From Hyphomicrobium facile (GTDB lineage Bacteria; Pseudomonadota; Alphaproteobacteria; Rhizobiales; Hyphomicrobiaceae): a stretch of 64,000 bases of DNA. The DNA lies in the NCBI RefSeq assembly GCF_900116175.1, contig NZ_FPCH01000004.1, positions 1 through 64,000 of the forward strand, given 5' to 3'. Shown here in pieces: positions 8,463 through 17,933 of the stretch. How positions within the stretch are numbered: position 1 is the stretch's first letter; each line of letters starts with the position of its first letter. Made by a program: the position numbers and the translations under genes. Below the pieces are notes generated by a model, which saw only the letters and a program-made list of their open reading frames with translations, was not told where the DNA came from and did no database searches.

Positions 8463-8876
8463 ATGCCGAGACACTTACCCACCAACAGTCTTCGCCTGGC
8501 GGCCCTCGCGGTCGCCGCGTTGATTTATGGCCTCATCGGGCTGCCCGGAGAAAGCTCGGCGAAGCACCACAAAACGCCGGTTCAATCATCCAGCGATCCT
8601 TGCGCTGAGCCGACAGCATTCGTCGAGCAGCATATCGCTAAAATAAAGCAGCTGCAGGGTTCGCTCGAACTCGGCTCGGACAACGTCGTTGGCTGGATCC
8701 AGCATCTGGAAGGGGAAAAAACCCTTGATCCCGATAAGGTCGCAAAATTAGCGGACTTGCGCCACGACGCCGACCGCGTCAATGAATTGCTCCGCGCGGG
8801 TGGATGCAAAACTGTAGACATCGATCATGAGCTGAACCCGGCCCACGCAGCCAGCACCATCTCACCGTCAAAATGA
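8463..8876 (+). CDS. secreted hypothetical protein
   Basis: 137 residues from the ATG at 8463. The N-terminus is a signal peptide or anchor (MPRHLPTNSLRLAALAVAALIYGLIGLPGESSA), with cleavage possible after SSA. The mature part has two cysteines (SSDPCAEPTAF and LRAGGCKTVDI) that could pair, and between them a helical stretch (FVEQHIAKIKQLQGSLELG ... DPDKVAKLADLRHDADRVNELL). No known domain. The frame is open upstream to 8415, but the later ATG puts the signal sequence at the terminus. Confidence 0.55.
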   Translation: MPRHLPTNSLRLAALAVAALIYGLIGLPGESSAKHHKTPVQSSSDPCAEPTAFVEQHIAKIKQLQGSLELGSDNVVGWIQHLEGEKTLDPDKVAKLADLRHDADRVNELLRAGGCKTVDIDHELNPAHAASTISPSK

Positions 8877-8943
8877 CGAGCCCGCCGCTCATCGCGCACA
8901 AATTGTGATGCACTCGAGCGAGCCGCTAGCAGAACGTTAGTTT

Positions 8944-10191
8944 TTGAATGCGATAATTTCCTCCTGCGAGACAGCGGGCTGGCATCCATTGTGCAACCCT
9001 TCGGGCGGCGCGGTTCGCCGTGTCGTATCCCCCTCTGCCCCGGATTTTCTTTTGACCGCGTCCATAAATCCAAATGTCTCCGTCGAAATCGCCTCGACAT
9101 GGAGTTCCGTTGCCGATCGCTGGCAGGCGCTTGAGCAGCACGCCTTTGCATCGCCCTTTCAAACGGCTCATTGGATCGGAAATTGGTACGAATCCTTCGC
9201 ACCCACCGGCGTCGAACCTGTCATCGTCAGCGTTGTAGAGCAAAGCTCCGGCCATGATCTCATGATGATCCCGCTCATGCGGCACTCTCAGAGCGGGATC
9301 AGGCGGATCGAATTCGCGGATTTATGGATCACCGATTACAACGCACCCCTCGCGCGCTCGGACTACGACTTTCAGGGCTTTACCCGAGAAATTTGGCCGG
9401 CCATTCTGCGAGTGCTTCCGCCGGCGGACGTCCTGACGCTGCAAAAGATGCCGTTGTCGCTCGGCTCCAACGTAAACCCCATGACCACGCTTTCCGGCAT
9501 CGAAAGCAGCGATCTGAGCGGCCATATCGTATCGCTCGGCGACGATTGGGACGAATACCTGTCGACACTCAGCAAATCTGCACGCCGAGAACTACGCCGC
9601 CGCGCGACCAAGTTCGCCAACGAGAACGGAGGCCAGCTGCGACGCATCACGAATAGCGATGAGGCGCTGGAAGCCCTCGAAGTGCTCCAGGAACAACAAA
9701 CCTCGCGCTTGGCCGCCCGCGGCGCCAAGCATGTGTTCAATGAGCCGGTCTACCAAGAGTTCTATCGCCGTCAGCTTTTGCGCGGTCTCGTAACCGGACA
9801 CGCGGTCATGTTCGTACTCGCGACCGATGCCGAAATCGTCGCGACATTCTTCGCCCTCAAGAATAACGATCACACCACGCTCATACGGATGAGCCAGTCG
9901 CAAGATCCCACATGGCGGCCGCTCGGACTGGGCAAGATGATCATACATCAGGCCCTCGAAGCGCTTCACGCCGAAGGCTGCCGTACCTTTGATCTGTCGG
10001 TCGGCGCGCACCGCTATAAGGACGAGTTTGGAGTTTCGCCCGTGCCGATGGCGGAATTGACAACCCCGCTGAGTTTGCGCGGCACGCCCTTCATCGCTCG
10101 CAGGAAAGCCATCGCCTATATTTCGCGAAATCCCAAACTAAAGGCGCTCGCACGCACAATTGCCGATAGGCTCCCACGCTTAGCGTCGTAG
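8944..10191 (+). CDS. GNAT-fold acyltransferase, CelD/FemAB-like
   Basis: About 415 residues from a TTG at 8944. The first ATG in this frame is well inside the domain, and a start near 9055 is equally possible. The protein resembles the CelD / BioF2-like acetyltransferase_6 family: ALEQHAFASPFQTAHWIGNWYESF near the N-terminus, a double GNAT-like fold, SKSARRELRRRATKFANENGG (the basic SK-RRE-RR motif typical of this family) and a C-terminal GLGKMIIHQALEALHAEGCRTFDLSVGAHRYKDEFG. Relatives acylate or aminoacylate sugars and lipids in exopolysaccharide loci. It opens the polysaccharide region here, and decorating the polymer or its precursor is inferred. Confidence 0.75.
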   Translation: MNAIISSCETAGWHPLCNPSGGAVRRVVSPSAPDFLLTASINPNVSVEIASTWSSVADRWQALEQHAFASPFQTAHWIGNWYESFAPTGVEPVIVSVVEQSSGHDLMMIPLMRHSQSGIRRIEFADLWITDYNAPLARSDYDFQGFTREIWPAILRVLPPADVLTLQKMPLSLGSNVNPMTTLSGIESSDLSGHIVSLGDDWDEYLSTLSKSARRELRRRATKFANENGGQLRRITNSDEALEALEVLQEQQTSRLAARGAKHVFNEPVYQEFYRRQLLRGLVTGHAVMFVLATDAEIVATFFALKNNDHTTLIRMSQSQDPTWRPLGLGKMIIHQALEALHAEGCRTFDLSVGAHRYKDEFGVSPVPMAELTTPLSLRGTPFIARRKAIAYISRNPKLKALARTIADRLPRLAS

Positions 10192-10212
10192 GTCGCGGCC
10201 CGGGTTACTCGA

Positions 10213-11421
10213 TCAAGATGCCGATAGCAGCCTCAATCGCTCCGCGAGAGAATCTTCCATGATGTTGAAGCGAGATCGCAGAACCGTCTTGATGCGCCGG
10301 AGATCCCAGCTGAGTCTGCGGTCGGTCGCAAATTTGCGCGCATAATGCGCCGCATAGGTCGCCTTATCATCGACCGACGTCTTCCGCGGATCGTCGTAGA
10401 ATGACGCGAGTTTGCCCCGGCTCATGCCGGGAGTCGCGAGCCAACGGTCAATGTGCTCCGACAACCGCGCGACGTCGTTCATGCACCGGGTCAATCCCGT
10501 GCCGGTCGCGGGGCATGACGTCTGAAAAGCATCGCCGATCAAAACGACGCCGTGCTGCCGGTGGTTCGCCACGCGATCGAGGTCTATCATTCTGATGCGA
10601 ACCTCATCGGTCCTCTCGAACGACCCGAGAAATTTCTGAAGCCCGGGCATGGCGCCGTAAAGCGCCGAAACAGGATCGTTTCTGATCTGGGCGACAAACG
10701 GATCCTGATAGCCGTGGTAGGTGAAGAGATTGGCGCGCATCACGTCGCCCATCGGAAACAGCGTGATGTAAGCGATGCCGCTTTCAAGACGCTCGCTGTA
10801 ATACGTCAGCGCCGGAAAATTGAATTTCTGTCCTTCACCCGGTCTGAGCGAAAAGCCGACGCAGAGCGAGTGATGATGATGGACAGTATCGAGCGTCATT
10901 CCGAGGTTTTGACGTAGCCCCTGCGCCAGCCCGGTCGCCAATAGGACGAGACGCGTGGAAAGCGTTTCGCCATCGGCGAGTTCGACGATCTGCGTCTCTT
11001 CGCCGTTACGGATCTTCGCAACGCGCTCGTTGACGAACCGCACGCGCCCGGGCACGCCGGCCCGCAATGAATTGATGAAGTCCTGATAGCTGAAGCCGTA
11101 TTCGGTCGTTTTACGCAGCTCCTGAATGTTGCCGGGCCGCACGACCAGCATCCGGTCGACGCGCGTTGAAACCGGCTTCAGGAGATCGAGAAGTTGAAGT
11201 TGTTCGATGAGGTCGAGTTGATCGTCGACAATTTTTTCGCAGCGAAATTCCGGAGGATGTTTGGCGCGCATGTCGACAAGCGTGACGGAAATCCCCCGCC
11301 GCGCCAGCACGATCGCAGCCATCGAACCGGCGGCGCCCGCGCCGATGATCGTGACGTCGGAGACTGGAGAGCCGCCACCCTTCGCTGGGTCTTGCGCAGC
11401 CCTGATCTCATGCATCGGCAC
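10213..11421 (-). CDS. FAD-dependent oxidoreductase (geranylgeranyl reductase / monooxygenase-like)
   Basis: 402 residues of the group A flavoprotein monooxygenase fold. The N-terminal dinucleotide site reads VTIIGAGAAGSMAAIVLARRG followed by an acidic strand end (VTLVDMRA). The second FAD motif is GVVLIGDAFQTSCPATGTGLTRCMNDVARL, the GD-x-A-G-x(4)-G type. RLVLLATGLAQGLRQ is the central ATG-like motif. A HHHH run occurs near the middle. The GTG at 11421 is chosen since AGGGGA lies seven bases before it; an ATG two codons later is the alternative. Located in the polysaccharide locus, convergent with the CelD-like gene. Substrate unknown; lipid-carrier or sugar modification is possible. Confidence 0.8.
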   Translation of the reverse strand: MPMHEIRAAQDPAKGGGSPVSDVTIIGAGAAGSMAAIVLARRGISVTLVDMRAKHPPEFRCEKIVDDQLDLIEQLQLLDLLKPVSTRVDRMLVVRPGNIQELRKTTEYGFSYQDFINSLRAGVPGRVRFVNERVAKIRNGEETQIVELADGETLSTRLVLLATGLAQGLRQNLGMTLDTVHHHHSLCVGFSLRPGEGQKFNFPALTYYSERLESGIAYITLFPMGDVMRANLFTYHGYQDPFVAQIRNDPVSALYGAMPGLQKFLGSFERTDEVRIRMIDLDRVANHRQHGVVLIGDAFQTSCPATGTGLTRCMNDVARLSEHIDRWLATPGMSRGKLASFYDDPRKTSVDDKATYAAHYARKFATDRRLSWDLRRIKTVLRSRFNIMEDSLAERLRLLSAS

Positions 11422-11748
11422 TTAGCGGTCCCCTAAGTCTGCAAGCGCCGTTTCAAATTGGACATCGTTCCAAATCGGAACGCGATAATCCGAAGGCAGG
11501 TCAGCACGTCCGGCATCCTGAGAGAATTCTGATGATGATTGGAGAGACACGGGGGTTGCACGAAGCTCCGATGTGCAGTCGCGAAGGCACGTCACCCATA
11601 GCAAGGATAGCGCCAACTCGGATTCGCGGCCTCGCCTGTGGCGACTGCGCACCTCCCGCTCCCGAATGATCCAGAGTCGACGAAGTTGCCGGCCCAACGC
11701 ACGCCAATTGGCTGCTGGTTTGCAACGGCATGACCCATCGAGCCGAAA
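11422..11748. other. divergent intergenic stretch
   Basis: A 327-base region between the divergent FAD oxidoreductase and glycosyltransferase genes. It must carry promoters for both. No open frame here has a signal, hydrophobic pattern or ribosome-binding site that I would trust, and I see no strong hairpin or repeat. Confidence 0.35.
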
Positions 11749-12948
11749 ATGTTTACCGGCCAGTGGGGAGCACCAACGTTGCAACAAACCAAGTTCCAGT
11801 TTGGGGCAGACGCGCGTCTCGCGACGGCCGGCGCGGCCACTCATCCAGAAAAAGACCCTCTATTGCTTGAGCCGCGCTCCGCAAATCTTGGCCGAAGCGG
11901 CAGCGGCACCTCCGTATTGCAATTGGTTCACAGCGACGAAGGCGGTGGCGTCGAAGCGCTTGCCCAGATGATCTCCGACGGCCTTCAGCGCAGCGGCGCC
12001 CGCGTCGAAACACGCTTCATCTACCCCGGCATCAGCGCCACCACCGCCCAGAAGCTGCGTGGCGTTGCGGGCGCGATCATGAAAATCGCGAGGACCAGGC
12101 CCGACACGCTCATCGCCTATCAATCGACGGCGTCTGTCATCGTCGGGTTCATTGGAGCGCTCGTCGGCTGCAAACGGCGCATCGTGCATCAAACCGCGAT
12201 GCCGGACGAAATTCACCCCGCAGTACGATTGCTCGATGCAGCCATGGGGTCGGCGGGGCTCTACAGCATCAACATCGCGAACTCCGCCGCGACCGAGCAC
12301 GCCTTCCGTCATTATCCGCAGCGTTACCGCAGAAACCTGCGGAGGATCGATCACGGCCTTGATGCACCAAAAGCACGTCACCCGCGCGCCGAAGTCTTGC
12401 CTCGATATGCCGTTCCGGACGATGGCCTGCTGCTTCTGAACGCCGGCAGACTTTGCGATCAAAAGGGCCAGAACCAGATCATTCGCGCTCTGCCTCATGT
12501 AACGGGCGCCCGCCTTATCCTTGCGGGCGGCGGTCCGAACGAGAACCACCTTCGCGAGCTGGCACGCTCGCTTGGAGTTGCGGATCGAATTCACTTCTTG
12601 GGAATTGTGTCTCGGGAGGCGCTCGGCGATCTTCTCGGCGCAGTCGACGTGTTCGTGTTTCCGTCCAAATGGGAAACGTTCGGGCTCGCGGCGGTGGAAG
12701 CAGCCATGGCCGGCGTTGCGATCGTTGCCGCTGACCTTCCGGTCTTGCGCGAAGTCCTCTCCGTCGGCGGCAGCGAACCTGTGAGCTTCGTCGACCCAGA
12801 TGACACGCTGGCATTCGCCGCAGCGATCGGAGCCCAACGAACGCGAACAAACGGCGATCTCGATAAGTTCGCTCAGGCAATCCGGGCCAAATATTCGCGC
12901 AGCCGGATGCTCGCGGCCTATAACGAACTGGTCGTCGCAGCCGAATAG
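11749..12948 (+). CDS. GT4 family glycosyltransferase
   Basis: 399 residues, GT-B fold. The N-terminal 50 residues are variable. The acceptor domain begins at TSVLQLVHSDEGGGVEALAQMI, a glycine-rich loop near the start of the fold. The donor-binding domain has LLLLNAGRLCDQKGQNQIIRAL, ARLILAGGGPNENHLRELA, RIHFLGIVSREALGDLLGAVDVFVFPS and the EX7E signature in WETFGLAAVEAAMAG. Retaining transfer from a nucleotide sugar is expected at the cytoplasmic membrane surface. It faces the Wzx-like flippase gene convergently, 13 bases apart. The sugar specificity is not readable. Confidence 0.88.
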   Translation: MFTGQWGAPTLQQTKFQFGADARLATAGAATHPEKDPLLLEPRSANLGRSGSGTSVLQLVHSDEGGGVEALAQMISDGLQRSGARVETRFIYPGISATTAQKLRGVAGAIMKIARTRPDTLIAYQSTASVIVGFIGALVGCKRRIVHQTAMPDEIHPAVRLLDAAMGSAGLYSINIANSAATEHAFRHYPQRYRRNLRRIDHGLDAPKARHPRAEVLPRYAVPDDGLLLLNAGRLCDQKGQNQIIRALPHVTGARLILAGGGPNENHLRELARSLGVADRIHFLGIVSREALGDLLGAVDVFVFPSKWETFGLAAVEAAMAGVAIVAADLPVLREVLSVGGSEPVSFVDPDDTLAFAAAIGAQRTRTNGDLDKFAQAIRAKYSRSRMLAAYNELVVAAE

Positions 12949-12961
12949 CGCCGCGCGGTTC

Positions 12962-14395
12962 TTAGACCAATCGTAGAGCGGCGAGCTTGCGGAGCGTGAG
13001 TTGCCGCGTCCAGAGGCCGATACCGAAAATATCGTAGACCTTGATGACGACTGCCGCCCCGAGGCCGAGCACAGCAAGCTTAAGCGCCAATATCACCACG
13101 TGGCCCAATGGCAGAAGACCCTCGATATCCGCCAGAAAGGCTGATGCTGCTGCAATGCCGGCAATGCCGCAAAGATCGAGGATGGGGAGCGGCATGGCTC
13201 GCCACCGTCGCGCGGCAAGCGCGGCAACGAGACAACCCGCACCCTGCGCCGCGAGCAAGGCCAAAGCCGCACCGGTCGCACCATAAGGTGGAATGAGCAG
13301 AAGCGCCGTTGCGGCTCCCGCAGCCACTGTCGCAGTCGAAGCATAGAGTTCGGCCGATGCACTCTCCAGGAAATAGATCGCCTGACCGAAGTAGAACGCC
13401 CGAAAGACGTAAAAGGCCGTTGCCAACGTAAAGAGTGGAACCAGCGACGCGGCGGCCTTCGCGTAAGCCTCGCCGAAAAGCACATGGATCAAGTCGGGTG
13501 CAAAACACAATATAAACGCCGATCCAAAGGCCGTTATGAACGAATACGCGCGGAACGCTTCCGTTAAAATGAGCCTCGTTCTCGCGCTGTCACCGTCGCT
13601 TGCGGCGCGTTTGGCGTGCGGCATGTAAGATCCGGCGACCGCCTCCGATACCACGACGAGGCTTTGCTTGATGAGATCGCTGACGGCGCCATAGGGACCA
13701 ACCGCACCGACGCTGTCGAACTTCGCGAGAAGCAATCGATCGCCGCTTTGTCCGGCGGCGTTGATGCCGAAAGCCAGGATAAGCGGCGAGCCGTACTTCA
13801 AATATTGACGCGCAATACCGGCGGAAAACTTCTCTCTAACCGCCGGCCAACCCTCTCGGATCAATGGCGCTGCCGCCAAAACGTGAGCGAGCGCAACGCC
13901 GGCTGCAAGACCGGTCGCGGTTCCCGTTAACGTGAAGGCGATAGCGCCGCCGACCGGAACGAAAAGCGCCCGAAGAAGCACGGCGACCCCGACAAGCTCT
14001 ACCTTCAGACGCGCCCGTGCAATCTCATAGAACGTCTCGAATACGGCGAGGCCGACCGTCGGCAAGATGGGGCCCGCCACCACATCGCGGCTGAAGATAC
14101 CCGCCCAAACGGTTAAGCCCGCGATGATGACCACCAGCCCCACGAAAACGGACATCGTGCGAATGAACGTGCCGACGATCGAAAGCGAATGGTCCGCCGT
14201 ATAGACGGCAAAAAACGACATCCTCAGCCATTGAATGGCGAAGCCGTAAATGATGTACGCCGAAGCGAGATAGAGAAGGTAAGCGCCGAAAGTCTCGGGC
14301 CCGGCAAGACGCGCGAAGAGGGCGACGGAAAGCAAGTTGAGCGCCGCAGCGAACACTCGCGAGCCGATATAGATCACAGCGTGGCGCAAAATCAT
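12962..14395 (-). CDS. Wzx-like polysaccharide flippase (MOP superfamily)
   Basis: 477 residues with about 12-14 hydrophobic segments spread along the whole protein, beginning with ILRHAVIYIGSRVFAAALNLLSVALFARLAGPETFGAYLLYLASAYIIYG, the usual first two helices of oligosaccharide flippases with the LxGPxxFGxY loop. A second half mirrors the first (VPLFTLATAFYVFRAFYFGQAIYFLES). These proteins move lipid-linked repeat units from the cytoplasmic to the periplasmic face of the inner membrane. Start ATG at 14395 gives the correct first helix. It is transcribed divergently from the next glycosyltransferase, with only 31 bases between the two starts. Confidence 0.85.
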   Translation of the reverse strand: MILRHAVIYIGSRVFAAALNLLSVALFARLAGPETFGAYLLYLASAYIIYGFAIQWLRMSFFAVYTADHSLSIVGTFIRTMSVFVGLVVIIAGLTVWAGIFSRDVVAGPILPTVGLAVFETFYEIARARLKVELVGVAVLLRALFVPVGGAIAFTLTGTATGLAAGVALAHVLAAAPLIREGWPAVREKFSAGIARQYLKYGSPLILAFGINAAGQSGDRLLLAKFDSVGAVGPYGAVSDLIKQSLVVVSEAVAGSYMPHAKRAASDGDSARTRLILTEAFRAYSFITAFGSAFILCFAPDLIHVLFGEAYAKAAASLVPLFTLATAFYVFRAFYFGQAIYFLESASAELYASTATVAAGAATALLLIPPYGATGAALALLAAQGAGCLVAALAARRWRAMPLPILDLCGIAGIAAASAFLADIEGLLPLGHVVILALKLAVLGLGAAVVIKVYDIFGIGLWTRQLTLRKLAALRLV

Positions 14396-14426
14396 TACGG
14401 GAAAGCCTTACTGCACCACTGAACAA

Positions 14427-15737
14427 ATGCCCAATTTTGGGACACGTCTCTTTTTCATTTTCGACGGACCGCGCCCGATCGTTGTCGATTCAGGCACGTT
14501 TTTGGCATGGACCGCCCCCATGATGCTTCATGGGACACACCGGAAATCCACTTTCCATGCCAACCTCGAAGAAGATGTTGGCCCAACGACGGACGCCGAG
14601 ACGCCCGGCGCCACGGCGGTCGGGGCCGTAGTCTCACGCCCGCACGTCGCATTCTTTATCCGGGCTCTCCACGGCGGCGGCGCTCAGCGCGACGCCATCC
14701 TGTTGGCCAACAGCCTCTTCGAAACGGGTATCGACGTCAGCATTCTCACGCTCGTTCCGGACGGCCGGCTGAGACAGCTCGTGGCAGACGGCGTTCGCAT
14801 CATCCACGTCCCTGCGAAGCGTCTCGCAACGGCAGTCGTCCCTCTCCGCAACGCGATCAGCAAATTGCAGCCGACGGTGCTCTTCAGTTCTGAAGCCGCT
14901 CCCAATGTCGCCGCGTTCGCCGCCACCCGATTAATCCCGCCGAAATCACGCCCGCGCCTCGTGCTGCGCGAAGTGACAGCGCCCTCGATTGCGAAAGGCC
15001 TCGACCCGTATCTTCAGAACCGCCTCGCCTTCCGCGCCGCCGGATACGTCTACAGTCGAGCCGACCGCGTGCTCACTCTGACGGAAGGCGCTCGCCGCGA
15101 CCTCATCTTGAATTTCGGCGTACCGGCCGAGCGGATCAACGTCATGACATCGAACGCCGTCATCGATCCGCCGACGGCCGCGCGATTAGCGCACCGAGCG
15201 GGAACCGCCGAAACGCGCGAAAAAGGTTTGCTCGTCGCAATCGGCCGCCTGTCGCCCGAGAAGGACCATCTGACACTGATCGGAGCATTCGCCGATCTCG
15301 TGAAGCGCGTGCCCGCACGCCTCGTCATTGTTGGCGAAGGTCCCATGCGGCCGGCGCTCGAAGACACCATCGCGCGTCTTGACCTAGAAGATCGCGTAAC
15401 GCTCGCGGGCGCAACGAATGATCCATTCGCATGGCTTCTGAAAGCCGACCTGCTCGTCACCTCGTCGAAGTTCGAAGGGCTCGGCAATGTGCTGATCGAA
15501 GCTCTCGCCTGCGGCACCGCCGTTGTATCAACCGATTGTCCCTACGGACCTCGAGAAGTTCTCGAAGGCGGCCGCCTCGGCGGCCTCGTGCCGGTCGGCG
15601 ATACGAAAGCGCTCTCGAAGGCGATCGAGCTGGCGCTCAATACGCCAACCGACAGGGCTTCGCTGAGACGCGCAGCCGAACGGCATACCACGCGGCAAGC
15701 CGCGGCATACCTCATCTCCAATCTGGAACTCGGGTGA
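14427..15737 (+). CDS. GT4 family glycosyltransferase
   Basis: 436 residues from the ATG at 14427, but the GT-B fold begins only near residue 75 (RPHVAFFIRALHGGGAQRDAILLANSL). The first 70 residues are poorly structured, so a later start is possible. The donor domain shows LLVAIGRLSPEKDHLTLIGAF, ARLVIVGEGPMRPALEDTI, RVTLAGATNDPFAWLLKADLLVTSS and the EX7E motif in FEGLGNVLIEALACG, then the family's VVSTDCPYGPREVL. Peripheral inner-membrane enzyme for repeat-unit assembly. It precedes the deacetylase by four bases, so the pair are one transcription unit. Confidence 0.88.
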   Translation: MPNFGTRLFFIFDGPRPIVVDSGTFLAWTAPMMLHGTHRKSTFHANLEEDVGPTTDAETPGATAVGAVVSRPHVAFFIRALHGGGAQRDAILLANSLFETGIDVSILTLVPDGRLRQLVADGVRIIHVPAKRLATAVVPLRNAISKLQPTVLFSSEAAPNVAAFAATRLIPPKSRPRLVLREVTAPSIAKGLDPYLQNRLAFRAAGYVYSRADRVLTLTEGARRDLILNFGVPAERINVMTSNAVIDPPTAARLAHRAGTAETREKGLLVAIGRLSPEKDHLTLIGAFADLVKRVPARLVIVGEGPMRPALEDTIARLDLEDRVTLAGATNDPFAWLLKADLLVTSSKFEGLGNVLIEALACGTAVVSTDCPYGPREVLEGGRLGGLVPVGDTKALSKAIELALNTPTDRASLRRAAERHTTRQAAAYLISNLELG

Positions 15738-15741
15738 CACC

Positions 15742-16554
15742 ATGAACGGCATCAACGCGATCAGCGGAATGGTTCAAGGAAGTCGCGCCGAAGTAACGCC
15801 GAAGCGGACTACGGGACTTTGTGCAAGCGCCTCGCGTTATTTCGCGCGCGTAGTGCCGACGAAGCCATTCATCGCGAAGAACACGCATCCGATCGTGAGC
15901 TTCACCTTCGACGATGCGCCGGATTCCGCTCGGACGAACGGTGCGCGGATCCTTGATCGCTATGGCATACGCGGAACCTATTACATCGCGCCCGGCATCT
16001 GCGGGACCGAAGACGAGCATTGGACCATCATCGATAAACGCGACGTCGGAGCGCTCGCCCGCGCAGGCCACGAAATCGGTTGCCACACCTACAGCCACGT
16101 CAAAGTGCAGAGCTTGACCCGATCAGGCCTCGCCCGCGAAACACAACAGTGCTTCGATGCCCTACGAGACATCTGCGGAAATGCAGTGAGCAAAAATTTC
16201 GCCTATCCGTTCGGAAATGTTTCGTTCCCGCTGAAGTTCGACCTCGACAAAACGTTCAGCAGCTGCCGTAGCATTTACGGTGGTCTGAACTCGGGCCTCA
16301 TCGATCTCGCAATGCTTCGCTCAGTTGAACTCTATGATCGAACGAGTACCGAGCAATCGATCAACGCCATTCTCGACGAGGCGATCGCGACGAACGCATG
16401 GGTCATTTTCTATACCCACGACGTGACACCGAACCCGAGCTGGATCGGCTGCTCCCCCGCTCATCTCGAAATGGCCGTAAACGCCGCAATGGCGCGCGGA
16501 ATCCCGTGCCTGTCGGTCGACGAAGCCTTGCACGGCATCGGCGTTCGCGGCTGA
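15742..16554 (+). CDS. NodB-type polysaccharide deacetylase
   Basis: 270 residues of the carbohydrate esterase 4 family. Motif 1 is VSFTFDDAPDSARTNGARIL with the catalytic base and metal-binding Asp pair. Motif 2 is HEIGCHTYSH, giving the two metal-binding His. Motif 3 includes KNFAYPFGN, and a late FYTHDV provides the conserved His. No signal peptide is visible, so it probably acts on a cytoplasmic lipid-linked intermediate, as NodB does. GGTGAC ends the upstream gene and its distance to the ATG is four bases, so expression is coupled to the glycosyltransferase. It removes N- or O-acetyl groups from a sugar; the substrate is unknown. Confidence 0.88.
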   Translation: MNGINAISGMVQGSRAEVTPKRTTGLCASASRYFARVVPTKPFIAKNTHPIVSFTFDDAPDSARTNGARILDRYGIRGTYYIAPGICGTEDEHWTIIDKRDVGALARAGHEIGCHTYSHVKVQSLTRSGLARETQQCFDALRDICGNAVSKNFAYPFGNVSFPLKFDLDKTFSSCRSIYGGLNSGLIDLAMLRSVELYDRTSTEQSINAILDEAIATNAWVIFYTHDVTPNPSWIGCSPAHLEMAVNAAMARGIPCLSVDEALHGIGVRG

Positions 16555-16577
16555 TCGGAAAACTCAGCGGCGATCCT

Positions 16578-17915
16578 CTAGCAGCGATCCTCTTTGGCGA
16601 CGGGGAAACGCGCGAGCAAATGCATCCCGATAATCGCCATCAGAGCCATGAACCAGACCGGATTGTTGCGCGAGACGAGCACAGTCTCCAGTGAAGCCGT
16701 GAAGAGGACGTAGATCCACAGCCTCAGGAAGTAGCGCACCAGGGCCGGATTGTTCGACAATCGCGATGCAGCCCCAAAGTCCCGGAGCGGAACATAGATC
16801 ACGGCGATCAGCAGCAATATTAAACCCGGAACGCCGAATTGGAGCGCGGCTTCGAGATAGCTGTTGTGAGAATCCGTTCCAAGTTCTTCGACCCAGCCCG
16901 AAATATCCTCCGGCTCCGCCGGAAGCTTATCGCGATACATCAGCTCGTTCGTCCGCCATGGACCCGTAAGCCCGTAGCCGAAAACCGGATGCGCCGCTGT
17001 TTGCTCAAGTGAGAAGCGCCAAAGATCCGTTCGACCTGTGAAGGTAGCGTCAGGAAGCACGAGGCCGACGAGCGATCTGATTGGACCCGGCCAGCTCGAT
17101 CCAACCGTCGCAAGGTTGAGAGAAACAAGCGGCAGAAGGATAAGGACGGCGCGAAGCCAACCGCTTCGCGCCCGGTAGACCAACGCCGCTAAGGTCAACG
17201 TCAATGGCACCAGCGCAATCGATGTCTTCGACATCGAGAACAGCAGGAACACGGACGCCGCGCCGACGATCAGCCAACCGGCCCACGTCTTGGCCGCTTC
17301 GGCGATGAACAGCCCCGAGAAGATGAGGACGACCATCATCGCCCCGGCTTCATTCTTGTGACTGAAGAAGCCGCGCCAGTTACCCGCAAGTTCCCTCTCC
17401 AAGGTATCGCCAGCCGAGTGGATGGAAAGCGATGGCAGGAACGCAACGCCCACGTAGCAAAGAACGAGCACGGCGAAAGCAGCGATCGCGAGTTGATTGG
17501 CGAACTGACGCGGGCTCGGCGGCAACCCCACGGCCATCGCCGCAATCGTCATCGAAATGACCTCGAATAGCCCGCGCTTCAAACCCGTCGCCGGATCGCC
17601 GGAGACGACATTCGTAAGGAGCAGCCAAACCATGAACGCCACGAACGGCAACGCGGCGACGTTGCGGAAGTGGTTCGGCTTAGTAGCGAGCGTGAAGGCG
17701 GCCAACACGATGAACAGCAGCGGGAAGGCAATCTGATTGGCGATATTACCGCCCTCGAGCGGTCCGGCGAGATCGGCGCCCGAGCGATCATGAAATGGCT
17801 CGAACGAAATGCAGTATACAAGCAGTACGACAAGCAAAAGGAACGGCCGAAGCACACGCGCAAGATCACTTGCAACCGGTGCAGCGGTGCCGACTTCCCC
17901 TTTCATCGTTGCCAT
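16578..17915 (-). CDS. O-antigen ligase / Wzy-like polymerase
   Basis: 445 residues with about 10-12 membrane segments and a long periplasmic loop in the second half. The loop contains FGYGLTGPW and then TDSHNSYLEAALQFGVPGLILLL, the HN-x-YLE-x(5)-G-x-PG pattern shared by WaaL ligases and Wzy polymerases. In an exopolysaccharide locus with a flippase and Wzz, the polymerase role is more likely than ligation to lipid A. The ATG at 17915 (MATMKGE) lies 18 bases downstream of the GH5 stop in the same operon (wzz-GH5-wzy on the minus strand). Confidence 0.85.
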   Translation of the reverse strand: MATMKGEVGTAAPVASDLARVLRPFLLLVVLLVYCISFEPFHDRSGADLAGPLEGGNIANQIAFPLLFIVLAAFTLATKPNHFRNVAALPFVAFMVWLLLTNVVSGDPATGLKRGLFEVISMTIAAMAVGLPPSPRQFANQLAIAAFAVLVLCYVGVAFLPSLSIHSAGDTLERELAGNWRGFFSHKNEAGAMMVVLIFSGLFIAEAAKTWAGWLIVGAASVFLLFSMSKTSIALVPLTLTLAALVYRARSGWLRAVLILLPLVSLNLATVGSSWPGPIRSLVGLVLPDATFTGRTDLWRFSLEQTAAHPVFGYGLTGPWRTNELMYRDKLPAEPEDISGWVEELGTDSHNSYLEAALQFGVPGLILLLIAVIYVPLRDFGAASRLSNNPALVRYFLRLWIYVLFTASLETVLVSRNNPVWFMALMAIIGMHLLARFPVAKEDRC

Positions 17916-17933
17916 CTTTGTTCGCCCTCGAAT

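Noticed and set aside
8098-8463. 121-codon open frame before the secreted protein at 8463
   Set aside because: No signal, no hydrophobic pattern, no ribosome-binding site, no family; treated as intergenic.
11860-13077. 405-codon open frame opposite the glycosyltransferase
   Set aside because: Antisense shadow; the GT4 motifs on the plus strand settle the coding strand.
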